DNA of 64,000 bases, taken from contig NC_015953.1 in the NCBI RefSeq assembly GCF_000177195.2, forward strand, positions 124,001-188,000. Reading direction: 5' to 3'. This DNA comes from Streptomyces sp. SirexAA-E (GTDB lineage Bacteria > Actinomycetota > Actinomycetes > Streptomycetales > Streptomycetaceae). Below, in pieces: positions 46,701-53,806 of this stretch. Positions within the stretch are counted from its first letter, which is position 1. Every line of letters starts with the position of its first letter. Below the pieces are notes generated by a model. That model was not told the DNA's origin and made no database searches. It worked only from the letters and a program-made list of their open reading frames with translations. Both the position numbers and the translations under genes were made by a program.

Positions 46701-49273
46701 GCCACCGGAAGCCCGCCGCCGCTCCCCCGCCGCCCAAGCCGCCTGCCGCCACCCGGCCGCCGGTGTACACGAGGGCCGGCACCGGCGAGGGCTCCCGGCT
46801 GACCTCGCCCGACCACGTCACGTACGCCCTGCACGATGTGCCGGAGGACGGGGACGCCTTCCTGCACGCCCTGGTGGAGGGGCTGAGCAGGAGCGCGCCG
46901 GACCTGCTCACCGACCGGGGGGTGGACCTCGCGGACCGGCGGGCGGCGGTGGACACCGTGCGACGGGCGCTCGCGGCCAGGCTCATGGACCCGTCGGACG
47001 CGGACCTGCTCGACGCCGTCGCCCCGGACGTCACCGACACCTTCAGCGACGCCGAGGCCTCCGGGGCCGGGCTGCGGGGGTCCGGGCCGCTCGGGGAGAA
47101 CACCCCCGGCGGCCGCGAGTTCGACGGGCTCGGCGGCCTGGTCCCGCACTCCGTGAACCTGGGTCCCGAAGCCCGGGCCGCGCTGGCCGTCGCCCAGTTG
47201 ACGCGTCCGGGGAACACGGAGGGCGAGGCGGGCTGGGACCACGGGGCCGCGGACCTGCTGCCGGTGCTGGCCGCCCGGACGTTCGACGTCGACATCACGG
47301 TCGTGGACGGCGAAGGGCGCTTCCAGGACTTCGGCCCGGGCCCGTCCGACCCCACCGGGCACCTGGCGGGTTCGCTGGACGTACGGACGGGTGGCCCGAG
47401 ACCGCGTGTGGTGCTGAGCCTGGTCGGCCGCCACTACCAGCTCGCGGTACGGGAAGCGGCGGTGGAGGTGACGGACGAGTCCGGTGCGGAGACCGAGGCG
47501 CCCTCGGCGAAGACCGCTGAGACGGCTGAGACGGCGAGGCCGACGGTCGACGTGGTCGATCCGGCGGGAGGGACGGTCGGGGCCGACTCCGGCGTGTCGG
47601 GTTCCGGGCCCCGGTTCGACCAGCCGAAGCACGGCCACAGAACCGATGAGCCGGGGCCGGAGCAGGCCCCGCCCGCCCCGCCGTCCCCGCCCGCTCCGCC
47701 GTCCCCGCCCGCTCCGCTTCCGCCTGGCGCTGCTGCCGCTGCCAGGGGGCGGCCGGTGCGGGTTCCGGGCACCGGGGAGTGCCTCTTCTTCTCGCTGATC
47801 GCCAGCGACCCCGCTCATGTACGCAGCCGACTGCCCGGCCTGGCGGAGTCCCACCCCGACGCGTACGCCTGGCTGGGCGACGCGAGCGGCGTACGCCGGG
47901 ACCTGAGCGGCCGCGCGGTGGTCAGGTCCGCGACCCGGTACGAGCCGGGCGGCCCGGAGACCGCTGTCGTCAGCGCGATGCGCGAGGCCGTCCGGAGCTA
48001 CCTGACCACGAGCGAAGGCCGGCTGCCCCAGTCCGTCATCGGCCAGCTGCGCCTGTCGACGGTGACGGAGTTCGGGCAGCGGATCGCGCGACTCCACCGG
48101 GCCGGGCTCGTTCCGCTGCTCGCGCACCACGGCGTGGACGCGGACGTGCTGGCCGACCGGTCGGAGGCGGGCCTGCGCGCGGAGCTGGCCGCCGTGTACC
48201 CGACGAGTACGGCCCCGCTGGACACCGTGGAGACCTACGCGGTCCTGGACGCCGTCTCCCATTGGGAGGACCGCTACATGACCGACGTCGGCGAGATCTT
48301 CCTGCCCCTGCTAGCCCACGCGTTCGAGGCCCGAATCGAGGTGGCGTGGAACGGCCGCCTGGCCGACACCCGCAGGGTCGGACCCAGCCGCGCGTCCCGA
48401 GTGATCGAGGTCCACTACAACGGCAGGGACCACTACGACGGAAGCACCGCGGAACCCACCGACCTGCTCGTCTTCGGCGAGAGCGTGGCTCCGAAACGCG
48501 TCGAGCCCGAGGAGCGGGACGCCGCCGGCGACGTACGGGTGAACCCGCTGTGGACGCCCCTGGACGAGGTCGACCCCGCCCTGCTGATCACCGGCAACAA
48601 GGACGCGGTCTGGATCTACACGGTGAACGCGGAGGGGCGGGTCCTGCTCGGCAGCGAACGGCCGAGCGCGATCGTCACGCCCGAACAGTTCGAGGCGCTG
48701 CTCGCAGGCATGCGGCGGGTGACCCCGGACCTGACGCCGGACGAGCTGCGGGACGACCTGGACGGGCTGGGGCACACGGGCATCGCGGCCCGCTTCGGTG
48801 AGTCAGGACGGTCGGACACCGGGATGAGCCGGATCTCCGGAGAATTCCGGTGGAGTCAGGAGCTGGAGCGGTGGACGGTGAACGACAAGTCGGGCCGCTA
48901 CATGAGCGGGGCCGTCCGGCCCGGTCTCGATCCGGCCGTGGCGGCGGGCTGGCTGGGAGAGGTGGCGGGACTCTTCACGGAACGGCTGGGTGTGCGGGTG
49001 GTGCCCGAGCAGGTCAAGACCGCGTCCGCCGGTCCGCCCGATGCTCCGCCTCCCCCGCCGGCGCCCGTGGTGCCGGTCAAGGGGATGGTGTCGCTCGCGG
49101 AACTCGCCGCCGCCGGGGTGACGCTGTCTCTGTCCCAGTCCACGCAGGCCGCGCTGCTCGGTGACAAACTCCCCGTGGCCGAACTGGGGCTGACCTCGGA
49201 ACAGCACCGGCTGGTGCGGGTGCAACGGGGCGAGCCCGACACGTCGGCGCCCGTACATCCGCTGCTCGGCTGA
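37748..49273 (+). CDS. Giant CpnT-like polymorphic toxin/effector with zincin and OTU motifs
   Basis: A 3841-residue protein, probably a type VII-linked secreted toxin. Layout by residue: a CpnT-like N-terminal domain (1-260: FPEDVRKMLWVLLGE near the start and a hydrophobic stretch at 113-135); a Pro/Ala/Ser/Thr-rich part with 10-residue repeats (about 335-790); a domain with the zinc-protease motif HEISHMLGLRDE (His897, Glu898, His901); large central modules that appear repeated (about 1040-2700, with TETRSLDGSRVYLDHVYYEL and SGQSRTESTLTVFRVAST as similar elements); a coiled coil (about 2755-2990); an OTU-like domain lacking the catalytic Cys (3015-3240; DGDAF, Ala3037, with His3229 kept); and a second OTU-like domain with Cys3345 in GTGECLFFSL and His3562 in RDHYDG. 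The C-terminal 250 residues are unrecognised. GTG start directly after the WXG100 gene. No immunity gene is clear. Confidence 0.9.
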   Translation: MREIDFPEDVRKMLWVLLGEMPLQARENLAWNSRDLYLDLAKRVLELRGAIQQSVRNAGHALPEDVARGYTQGLSLLTGDGGVDRLQGFVDQLDDMARGQIDYSMKIQESKWEIIAEIVMLLIELAFLAALAFFTGGTSISQMALARARSRLALLMIIDRLLRMTHLAPALSEAFVEAIQTLAVKLTQIAVNPPGRRPSGIDWGDVGKAAAFGALGGVFGSVFGHFSNHFKNWFGKGGGQYLDHLNIDIPKRNPVLSKGLNDAYDVPAVFVVSGLSETLAEVLVTGLFDGTWEFKWETFVGSGTSGVFGMYAESAVGRGALWLNDKFPAPPVASGRLNDPPRTGGTPGDGPVARTAPSTGPGAGPGTVMGRGLHLTTTPPGTPPPPVTVPLPAVPPASLSPAPEAPPAAPSPLATTSVAPTASGAPTTPAPSTPLTSTPLATSSRTVDGPASTPVPTPPDGVRSGPSDTARLASGASVPSWGSAPVSQRSVLPPLAETLLPPPESVGDDAVAPTEAIRPTAGPGAATGAPQRSAEVTETSVDDTEATLGREPSGAPATVPHVPVSASPTASADPSPPPARRAPGVDRTGPADEPGRELPADSGATDAGAARSGAAYSETTRSGAAYSETTRSGAAGSETAITGAAPPSAPAVAPDSASAALSVTPASPIPTTSATGVPGPASPVSASSPAVPATTSPVSGPGTPPAPSAASTPPSPDMRSGGEQEPSGAAAPDGLAATESPEASGAPGRGALGSPAWEAARAGAVPEARSHTWVDPLSTPPDPQRPGRTTQFVVRSKFDVRRFDVGGELVTDLTVQVGVGRSGRLPEGVWEKVVSGVETVFNAPGHRLPNGDLLHVTVERVERDPHPNGLDVHLVGRDRQMTRSAWWADADPVDYAHEISHMLGLRDESRHAVAPHRPDIEGSLLGDYRRPAPQGLAQGGLRGRHLDLIAAHIGDPPAVRPATTGSTPATPAPTAAPAPITAPATAPAPATATASVAVRPATAGRALGAEPYAPVLPGARPPVLDRSLPRPLGGRREPVDFGNGTRMPAYIDDVGELVGDVPPDILLSLVSGGMTFGHSDVVLRGTGQALAEIGRVLAEGGDTVRPAPPGKGRPTGSALMDDVTYAFTHEPKTLAGDGRVFPYTARDGGVRKLAVTVRHYGDWEQFTDTYGSPVKVDGMHRSVAAAGQNKTMQSVTQMALGGPVGPVGAAAFSGFGRIGLRLGRTDRVGYGQTEQGTTQTETRSLDGSRVYLDHVYYELRVTDAEGRTVTGAGPALRGFAVRDGLSVRLPDSVTSTKAAPGRIPRSMELDRQSSYRLVRTEGFGPVSRMRDWAAQEIGVAPGSTAYGELNSFFSSLSFQRQSPALSRGRVTTVPLFADDKARTPLGVFVVDVVPGRATLITETADAEMRDINTLTVRNDRSLQKTAAVGIDGVAGPAFNFFDLADSTLNLRLQFGGAFRCLFSVSRTAGLGGSGAIKSAGQVKGDLTGLYLVRKTVHVQLSGSATPPRQFHTWSVDRMTRTEARRLAGWDDGLRRALRTGAPEPFAPAYLTRDRPHTLGMHRVEEFAFDDGTRTGPPGPAGQRRTLLDSFADEVLTVLAEAYPGLVARLDQLAPPERRTWRERTAALLAPSGPSAGARALPPRWRDDDEYRTALANTLEVLTALSHRSMAGNLEALTTTGIRVRFVEPGRIGQGHRYIWLRGELTNRRFEGVQDDFKLRYSSVGVERVDGQKSAKRLGEAGVEGLLAFRDPMADDIGAPHNAGGPSAGVRWGWQSDDETSFGATATYEPMTVSAGPSHLYRYDLSLTVDRGGYWRFRGLLRGAATLGLLGTQPFVFRQPLDLLIGTTPGGRTVGGGPRTGQVLISIPGSHAPAVDPHGRGAANPYTAVATQPVRTLRPDRARALALGDLSRPGSLVRAADLVGEAGPVTPDGRGSRMFRELQNHPFLTVGVVPSPALVAALGQVMTSGSGGAWQLTEEGAPTREAVLRAFQAQYLTANFDQSSGPLGWSASGLMGKGPYATLWATFRHLTAVDGIRALTGAVPMDTEMVLGGSGQSAGKLTRTRTFFTGGQIVYARSHATGPGLLGTYGLVASPWSTADQTSRTVARSFVHDMNRKGFGHQVLVSGTAEHWLALTSSLLGSGAAGRPLVPDRLAAAAGRMTTVPGGWLAHVPEKSAHLVGLIEDGMGEVPRYTQARWSPQPWLRENNFGTYAVNALDPSTVLAAFERRVATLGLDDAGRERVRTLVSSRVMRSLDKEMTGGGASVPARTGAWGWHSIRLGKRQIRIRVQLVPGEAVFTMLDHSVEMEENRRAIETVTESAESTKGADFGYLVGEAVHTENSTAVAAGPTFTETGSGRKSSGQSRTESTLTVFRVASTEPYAEIATPYTLRITLEADDPPPEGRGTVRTGFDRFRGKRVLTEEGPAGTLREHVPLSLMAPDTDPGADLLDAPDLTALAAPRQDVSPYVLGPDTLHGDGSLKPFRFPDTGFDVRRIVGLTDIQVANTYALALSYDAGFSMDGPDAPRRARDTGLTRLGTASAQALEDGTGNAALTAYYHRATMPQGYGIPGLSEKNIVGDERAQLDLYAKPDFSRARLLTVADGKKMEMLRRTGVGAAATVGRENAQDSALGAGVLISSDKTGLHQLGGSGTGPYAAEGDALPTSADQLTSINTKPKTGRVFLFAVPTSWLSVADVRRGVKDSRVGRFVGGTFGHVRPGPKAVSSQAYALAWVRDDVARELGLIDDTNFPARVGAAWDAVGSASKAWVDADKAYWKKRRAAIGLREERDAARVTLADAERSAEADRRRLAAAGRAAEGPRNALAAATARRNEVRAQVGAARTELDALVESAGEVAHEGWADLMREQIAAVRGTLAASEARLRAAEARMAALRGPAEEADRAVGRAEEAVAAAALRVAAATRRRDAAVTAFDNRRALLDALRTTAETAAAEYHRVRAATDQLTRWHQEAATAEGRARLAGRPEPPAVSHRKPAAAPPPPKPPAATRPPVYTRAGTGEGSRLTSPDHVTYALHDVPEDGDAFLHALVEGLSRSAPDLLTDRGVDLADRRAAVDTVRRALAARLMDPSDADLLDAVAPDVTDTFSDAEASGAGLRGSGPLGENTPGGREFDGLGGLVPHSVNLGPEARAALAVAQLTRPGNTEGEAGWDHGAADLLPVLAARTFDVDITVVDGEGRFQDFGPGPSDPTGHLAGSLDVRTGGPRPRVVLSLVGRHYQLAVREAAVEVTDESGAETEAPSAKTAETAETARPTVDVVDPAGGTVGADSGVSGSGPRFDQPKHGHRTDEPGPEQAPPAPPSPPAPPSPPAPLPPGAAAAARGRPVRVPGTGECLFFSLIASDPAHVRSRLPGLAESHPDAYAWLGDASGVRRDLSGRAVVRSATRYEPGGPETAVVSAMREAVRSYLTTSEGRLPQSVIGQLRLSTVTEFGQRIARLHRAGLVPLLAHHGVDADVLADRSEAGLRAELAAVYPTSTAPLDTVETYAVLDAVSHWEDRYMTDVGEIFLPLLAHAFEARIEVAWNGRLADTRRVGPSRASRVIEVHYNGRDHYDGSTAEPTDLLVFGESVAPKRVEPEERDAAGDVRVNPLWTPLDEVDPALLITGNKDAVWIYTVNAEGRVLLGSERPSAIVTPEQFEALLAGMRRVTPDLTPDELRDDLDGLGHTGIAARFGESGRSDTGMSRISGEFRWSQELERWTVNDKSGRYMSGAVRPGLDPAVAAGWLGEVAGLFTERLGVRVVPEQVKTASAGPPDAPPPPPAPVVPVKGMVSLAELAAAGVTLSLSQSTQAALLGDKLPVAELGLTSEQHRLVRVQRGEPDTSAPVHPLLG
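39571..39660 (+). repeat. 30-bp coding repeat in the giant gene
   Basis: Three copies of a 30-bp unit (period exact, last copy slightly diverged) lie in frame in the proline/alanine-rich section. Each encodes ten residues of the form TRSGAAYSET. The unit length is a multiple of three, so copy-number change would lengthen the linker without a frameshift. Confidence 0.85.
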
Positions 49274-49536
49274 CGGAGCCACAGCCGCCTGGCGCCCCGC
49301 GTGCTCCCGCCGGAGTGCGTCGGCCAGGGCGTGGGGAGCGGTCCGAAGACGGTGCGCGGCAGGGACCACCGCTTCCGGCCGGCGGCTTCTTCGAGCGGCA
49401 CTCCGCCTTACGGCGGGGCTTCGGCCGCCTGGGGGGCGATACTGACCGTGACAGTCGCCTCGCCACCGGACCGGCTTCGGTACGCGCCCGGCCGGTGAGG
49501 ACGCACCTTTCCCGATGTCTCCGAGGGGAGCCGTTC

Positions 49537-50142
49537 ATGACCACGGCGAAAGACCTGTTCATCATCGCCATGGACCAGGGGCCGGAGCAGGCCGTGGGAC
49601 AGGGCGACCTGTCGCTGGCACTCGCGGGAGCCGAGCTGATCGACCTCATCGGTACGGGGGACGTCGCCGTGGACGGCGACCGCATCGTGCCGGGTGGGCC
49701 GTCGGCGCCGGACGATCGGCTCCTCGAAGAGGCCGCGGCACAGCTCACCCGGCAACCGCCTTACGAGCGGATCGAGGACTGGTTGTGGCGCCGGGGCCAG
49801 GACCTCTCCGCCGCGTACCAGTCCGCGCTGGAGGAGGACGGCGAGCTGGCACGGAAGCGAGGTGGACCGCTGTCCTTCGGCTCGGAACGCGTGGAGCCGG
49901 TCGACACGGCCGGCCGCCGCCGGGCAGCCGGCCGCTGGGAGGAGAAGGAACCCGTCCTGGTCGCCCTCTCCGCCGTCGTGGGGATCGACGACGGTCGTTC
50001 CGACGACGAGGCCGGGCTCGACGACGAGGCGGTGACGACCGTGGTGGCCGCCGTGCACGACGCGGTGATGGAGCTGGAGGCCGTACGCCAGAGGCGGTCC
50101 ATCGAGAACGCGGCTTTCGCCAACGTCTGGCGCGGGCCGTGA
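49537..50142 (+). CDS. GPP34 family phosphoprotein
   Basis: A 201-residue soluble protein of the GPP34 (Golgi phosphoprotein 3-like) family, expanded in Streptomyces. Visible features are the N-terminal helix KDLFIIAMDQGPEQ…LSLALAGAELIDL and the acidic C-terminal helix EAVTTVVAAVHDAVMELEAV. The yeast and animal homologues bind PI4P; the bacterial role is unknown. The ATG at 49537 follows GAGGGGAG; longer frames upstream are arginine-rich and not family-like. It follows the giant toxin gene by 263 bp on the same strand. An immunity role is possible but unsupported. Confidence 0.88.
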   Translation: MTTAKDLFIIAMDQGPEQAVGQGDLSLALAGAELIDLIGTGDVAVDGDRIVPGGPSAPDDRLLEEAAAQLTRQPPYERIEDWLWRRGQDLSAAYQSALEEDGELARKRGGPLSFGSERVEPVDTAGRRRAAGRWEEKEPVLVALSAVVGIDDGRSDDEAGLDDEAVTTVVAAVHDAVMELEAVRQRRSIENAAFANVWRGP

Positions 50143-50316
50143 GCCGACCCGGCTCCGCCGTGGACCTCGTGGACGCGACGGCCTGCGCAGCCGCCACGGG
50201 GCCCGGACTCCGTGGCTCACCGGCCCGCGCGGGAGCGGCAAGCCGGTGAGTGGCCGGAGCTCCGTCCCCTTCCCGTCGACGCCCGCCCCGGTCCTCCCGG
50301 GTCCGCCCCGGCCCGC

Positions 50317-50832
50317 CTACAGCGAGGGGTCGGTCAGGTCGATGGTGAGCACGTCCTCGTCCCTCGACGGATGCTCGATCGTGAGCGAACCCGCGGCGCC
50401 CACGTAGGTTCCGGTGCCTCCGGTGACCGCGAAGACGTGGGACCACTGCCGGGCGCCGACCGGTGGTTCGGTCACGGCGGGAAGCGGCCGCTGGAAGGCG
50501 GTGGCGGCCGTGATCATGCCGTCGTCAAGGCTCAGGACCAGCGTCGCCATGACGAACGAGCCGTCCAGTCCCACGGCGACGGGCAGGCAGTGCGCGTTCT
50601 CGGTCCCCACGCTGCGGCCTTGGGCGTCCGACAGGTCGTACCGAACGAAGTAGGGCACTCCGGCCGTGAGTACGTCCGGGATGTTCGCGCCCGTACGCCT
50701 CCCCGTCAGGACGAGCCGGCGGACGGCCCCGCGCGCGGCGTGGGCGGCCCCGCCCGCCCCCAGGACCAGTCCGCCTCCGATCGCGGCCGCCGAGGTCAGC
50801 TGCAGAATGCTCCTGCGATCCATGTCAGTCAT
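50317..50832 (-). CDS. Tat-exported dirigent/AOC-like barrel protein
   Basis: A 171-residue exported protein. The N-terminus DRRSILQLTSAAAIGGGLVLGAGGAAHA has a twin-arginine-type signal. The mature part ends with SHVFAVTGGTGTYVGAAGSLTI, the Gly-Tyr-x-Gly-Ala hallmark of small beta barrels related to dirigent proteins and allene oxide cyclases. The substrate is unknown. The ATG at 50832 follows GAGGCAGG; an ATG three codons later is an alternative. Confidence 0.8.
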   Translation of the reverse strand: MTDMDRRSILQLTSAAAIGGGLVLGAGGAAHAARGAVRRLVLTGRRTGANIPDVLTAGVPYFVRYDLSDAQGRSVGTENAHCLPVAVGLDGSFVMATLVLSLDDGMITAATAFQRPLPAVTEPPVGARQWSHVFAVTGGTGTYVGAAGSLTIEHPSRDEDVLTIDLTDPSL

Positions 50833-51137
50833 CGCCTGCCTCACACCCTTGCCCGTCGTGTGTTCCGGCGCGTGCGCGCCTCACGGGTAACCGTCCTACC
50901 GAGCGGAACGGATCGCCCCGCACACGCAATTCGCCGGATCGGACGAGCGCACGGCGATGCGGGCGGAATTCCGCGGCTCCCCCGGGGCTCGCCGGTTCGG
51001 CGGCCAACGGGCGGCGTCGGAGGAGTAGGTGGCAGAGCCCTTGCCGCCGTCGCCCCCACGGGTGAATGGGACGGACGGGGGGTGCCGGATAGGGGCCGGG
51101 TGCGTGCCCTGCGAGGGGCGGACGCGTTGTACCGGCC
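50833..51137. other. Gap without a supported gene
   Basis: The stretch between the divergent barrel-protein and small secreted-protein genes holds no frame I can support and no clear repeat. It probably contains both promoters, but I could not pick them out. Confidence 0.45.
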
Positions 51138-51392
51138 ATGAACGCATGGCGAACCCTCACCGCGGCCGGAGCACTCCTGCTGGCCGCCGCCCCCGCCGCC
51201 CAGGCCGACAACCTGGCTCCGGCACTGACCGACACCGCTCTCACCCTCGCCACCGCCGGAGAACGAACCGGTATGGCCGCCGACGAGATGGCGCAGCGGA
51301 CAGGCCTCGCGGATGACGTGTCGGCGGTCACCGACGTGGTGCAGGCCGGGGCGGAAGCGGTGAGCGCACGCGACCGGTCCGTCAACGACTGA
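51138..51392 (+). CDS. Small secreted hypothetical protein
   Basis: An 84-residue protein. A signal peptide (MNAWRTLTAAGALLLAAAPAAQA, cut after about residue 23) precedes a short acidic, helical mature part (TAGERTGMAADEMAQRTGLADD…). I recognise no domain. A short hairpin (51397-51421) follows its stop and faces the convergent methyltransferase gene. Confidence 0.6.
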   Translation: MNAWRTLTAAGALLLAAAPAAQADNLAPALTDTALTLATAGERTGMAADEMAQRTGLADDVSAVTDVVQAGAEAVSARDRSVND

Positions 51393-51396
51393 CCGC

Positions 51397-51421
51397 GGGA
51401 CGCCCCGGACAGGCGTCGCCC
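51397..51421. terminator. Weak bidirectional hairpin
   Basis: GGGACGCC at 51397-51404 pairs with GGCGTC-(G)-CCC at 51412-51421 with a one-base bulge and a 7-nt loop. It lies between convergent genes. No T-tract is present. Confidence 0.4.
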
Positions 51422-51425
51422 GGAC

Positions 51426-52226
51426 TCACACCTTGCGGGCCACCGCGCCGTACATGGCGATGGCCCGGCCGTCCACACCGTCTTGTTCGGGGCCGGGCCG
51501 CCACGTGTGGACCTGGGTCACGCCGGGCTCGACCGGTTCCATCCCGTCGAAGAACGAGGTAGCCGTCCGCAGGTCGCGCAGCACCATCGGCATCCCCTGC
51601 CGGGTGTACTCCTCCGCTACCCGGCCGACCTCCTCCGGAGCGAAGTCGCCGGTACCGATGGTCATCGCCAGGTAGCTGCCCGACGGCAACGGGTCGAGCA
51701 GCCGCTGTACCAGACGCCGGTCGTCCGGAGGCAGGATGAAGTGGAGAACCCCGATGATCATCAGGCCGACCGGCTCGTCCAGGTCGATCAGCGCCTGGAA
51801 CTGCGGGCTGTCCAGGATGGCGTCGGGTTCGTGCATGTCGGCGTCGACATAAGCGGTGGCGCCCTCCGACGCCCCCTGCAGAAGGGCTCGGGCGTGGGCG
51901 AGGACGATGGGGTCGTTGTCGACGTAGACCACCCGCGACTCCGGTGCCACCTCCTGCACCACCTCATGCAGATTCGGTGCGGTGGGCAGGCCGGTTCCGA
52001 TGTCGAGGAACTGACGAACCCCCCGCTCCTGCGCGAGGAAGCGGCCGGCCCGGTGCATGAACCGGCGATTCTCCTTCATGTGCACGGGGAGCGCGGGCCA
52101 GTGCCGGCACATCGCGTCGCCCGCCTCGGCGTCCACCACATAGTGGTCCTTGCCGCCCAGGATGTAGTCGTACACCCGTGCGGAGTGAGCCGTCGAGGTG
52201 TCTATCCGCTCGTGCAACCCAGCCAT
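51426..52226 (-). CDS. SAM-dependent methyltransferase (DUF574)
   Basis: A 266-residue Rossmann-fold methyltransferase of the DUF574 group, which is strongly expanded in Streptomyces. The N-terminal IDTSTAHSARVYDYILGGKDHY and the SAM-binding QFLDIGTGLPTAPNLHE are the family hallmarks, followed by VVYVDNDPIVLAHARALL. The target is unknown. The ATG at 52226 (MAGLHERID) follows GAGGAGGAGCGG, and the longer frame upstream is not conserved. Confidence 0.93.
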   Translation of the reverse strand: MAGLHERIDTSTAHSARVYDYILGGKDHYVVDAEAGDAMCRHWPALPVHMKENRRFMHRAGRFLAQERGVRQFLDIGTGLPTAPNLHEVVQEVAPESRVVYVDNDPIVLAHARALLQGASEGATAYVDADMHEPDAILDSPQFQALIDLDEPVGLMIIGVLHFILPPDDRRLVQRLLDPLPSGSYLAMTIGTGDFAPEEVGRVAEEYTRQGMPMVLRDLRTATSFFDGMEPVEPGVTQVHTWRPGPEQDGVDGRAIAMYGAVARKV

Positions 52227-52876
52227 ACCGCTCCGCTCCTCCTCATCGACAGTGCCCCCAGACCGTATCCCGGCCGGCCCGGCGCCCGACACCCGGCGCC
52301 GGGAGGCCGGGAGCACGCCTCCCGGGCTGGTCAGAGACGCTCGCGTCGCGCGAACAGCAGCCCGTACCGGCTGCGTTGGGTGGTGAGGCGGTGGGCGGGG
52401 AGCACCCCGGGACCGCAGGACGCGCTGCCGATACCTCGGGTGGCCAGGGCGAGGGTGATGTGGGTCCGCCGTCGGGTCGCAGTTCGTGCGTGTGCGTCGC
52501 TCGGGTGAGCTCTTCGCTGGACCACGGCCGTACCGCGAGCCCGGTCGGCCGGTCCGTCCCCGGGGAGCCCTGCGGCTTTCCGGGCCGGTGGCGCCGCCCC
52601 TGCCGGTTGACCAGCACCTCGGTCCCCTCGTGCCACCCCACCCTCACCGGTGCGAAGACGGCGCTCACGTCGGCCAGCGCGTGGAACACCTACGCGGGCA
52701 GACCCGGATCGCTGCCGGACCCCATGCAGAGCGCTCTCCAGCAGGGGCCGAAGCAGGGGCCGACCCTCTACGACGACCCCGAACTCTACATCGAGACCAC
52801 CGGAGGGACACCGGGACGGGGCCGGGCGCCCCGCCCCGGAATGCGGACGCCCGGCTTTGTCGTCGGCTCGTCGTCG
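52227..52876. other. Gap with an unidentified coding-like fragment
   Basis: No intact gene is supported. On the plus strand around 52631-52800 a frame with good codon usage reads …DPMQSALQQGPKQGP… and LYDDPELYIETTGG. It has no proper start, runs into antisense of the next gene and matches nothing I know. It could be a fragment of a small gene that has lost its 5' end. Confidence 0.35.
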
Positions 52877-53806
52877 TCAGCTCGTCTCGGCCGCGAGCGT
52901 CGTGCGCAGCTGTTCGTACGTCGGAGCGAGACGGCGCAGGAGGTCTGCCGACGCTCGGTCCTCGCCCCTGACCAGCGGGTACTGAAGGCTGCCCACCAGC
53001 CGTGACTGCCCGGCCGCCACCCCTGCCGAACGGGTGAGCCCCAGCGAGGCCAGGCAGTGTGCGGCATCGGCGAGGCGACGTGCACCGACCCGGACGGCGA
53101 AGTGCGCGAGGAACCCGCGCGTCCCCGCGTCGAGTCCGCCGTCCGCCTGGGCGGCCAGCGCCTCCACACCGGCGGTCCCGCCGAGCGTCCCCGCGGGGAC
53201 GGCCCGGTCACCGCGGCCCGCCAGCCACCGCTGGGCATCGGGCAGGGACCGCCGCAGCGCGTCGGTCGCCGTGACCTGTCGCTCCCGGACGAAGCCCGCG
53301 CGCATGACGTAGGGGGCGTCGGCGTAGCCGACCGCCTTCGCCTCCCACGCGGCCAGGAAGTCCGCGACCGGCAGCGTCGCGTACGGATGACCGTGCGGGT
53401 CGTGGAACACCACGGTTCCGGCGTCGACCTCCAGCACGACCACGAAGTGGTCGCCGCCTTCGGTGGTGGGCGTGCCCGGTTGGTGGAGCAGCAGCCCCAT
53501 GTCGACGGGGCCGACCAGCACGGGCCCCCTGGCGGACAGCTCGCGCAGCCGTTCTTCGGCTTCCTCGGCCGTGCCGCCGCAGGTGCGCTCGCAGCGGACG
53601 CCGAGCAGCTCGACGGCCGCGTCCAGGCCGAAGTCCGGGTCCCAGCCGTAGGGGTCGAACAGCGGCACTGTGCCGCCGAGCAGTTCGAAGCCGAACGGCG
53701 AACCGGTCAGTACCTCGATCACCGCCGGGGGCTGGGCCGTATCGCCGAGCACCATGGCCAGGGAGTTGGCGTAACAGTAGGGGCCGGAGCCCGTGTAGTG
53801 CGTCAT
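52877..53806 (-). CDS. BtrH-like N-terminal cysteine peptidase-fold protein
   Basis: A 309-residue protein with a BtrH-type papain-like domain: Cys11 in GPYCYANSLAMVLG and His120 in GGDHFVVVLEV, followed by an FHDPHG turn. In butirosin synthesis BtrH is an acyltransferase that moves an acyl chain from a carrier protein onto an amine; other relatives cut or transfer peptides. The C-terminal half is helical and not recognised. The ATG at 53806 follows GAGAGGACG; the longer frame upstream reads as arginine-rich junk. No carrier-protein gene is nearby, so the role is open. Confidence 0.8.
   Translation of the reverse strand: MTHYTGSGPYCYANSLAMVLGDTAQPPAVIEVLTGSPFGFELLGGTVPLFDPYGWDPDFGLDAAVELLGVRCERTCGGTAEEAEERLRELSARGPVLVGPVDMGLLLHQPGTPTTEGGDHFVVVLEVDAGTVVFHDPHGHPYATLPVADFLAAWEAKAVGYADAPYVMRAGFVRERQVTATDALRRSLPDAQRWLAGRGDRAVPAGTLGGTAGVEALAAQADGGLDAGTRGFLAHFAVRVGARRLADAAHCLASLGLTRSAGVAAGQSRLVGSLQYPLVRGEDRASADLLRRLAPTYEQLRTTLAAETS

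Noticed and set aside
44537..48262. A minus-strand open frame of 1241 codons inside the giant gene.
   Set aside because: It is antisense to conserved OTU and coiled-coil coding sequence and has no recognisable domain or ribosome binding site.
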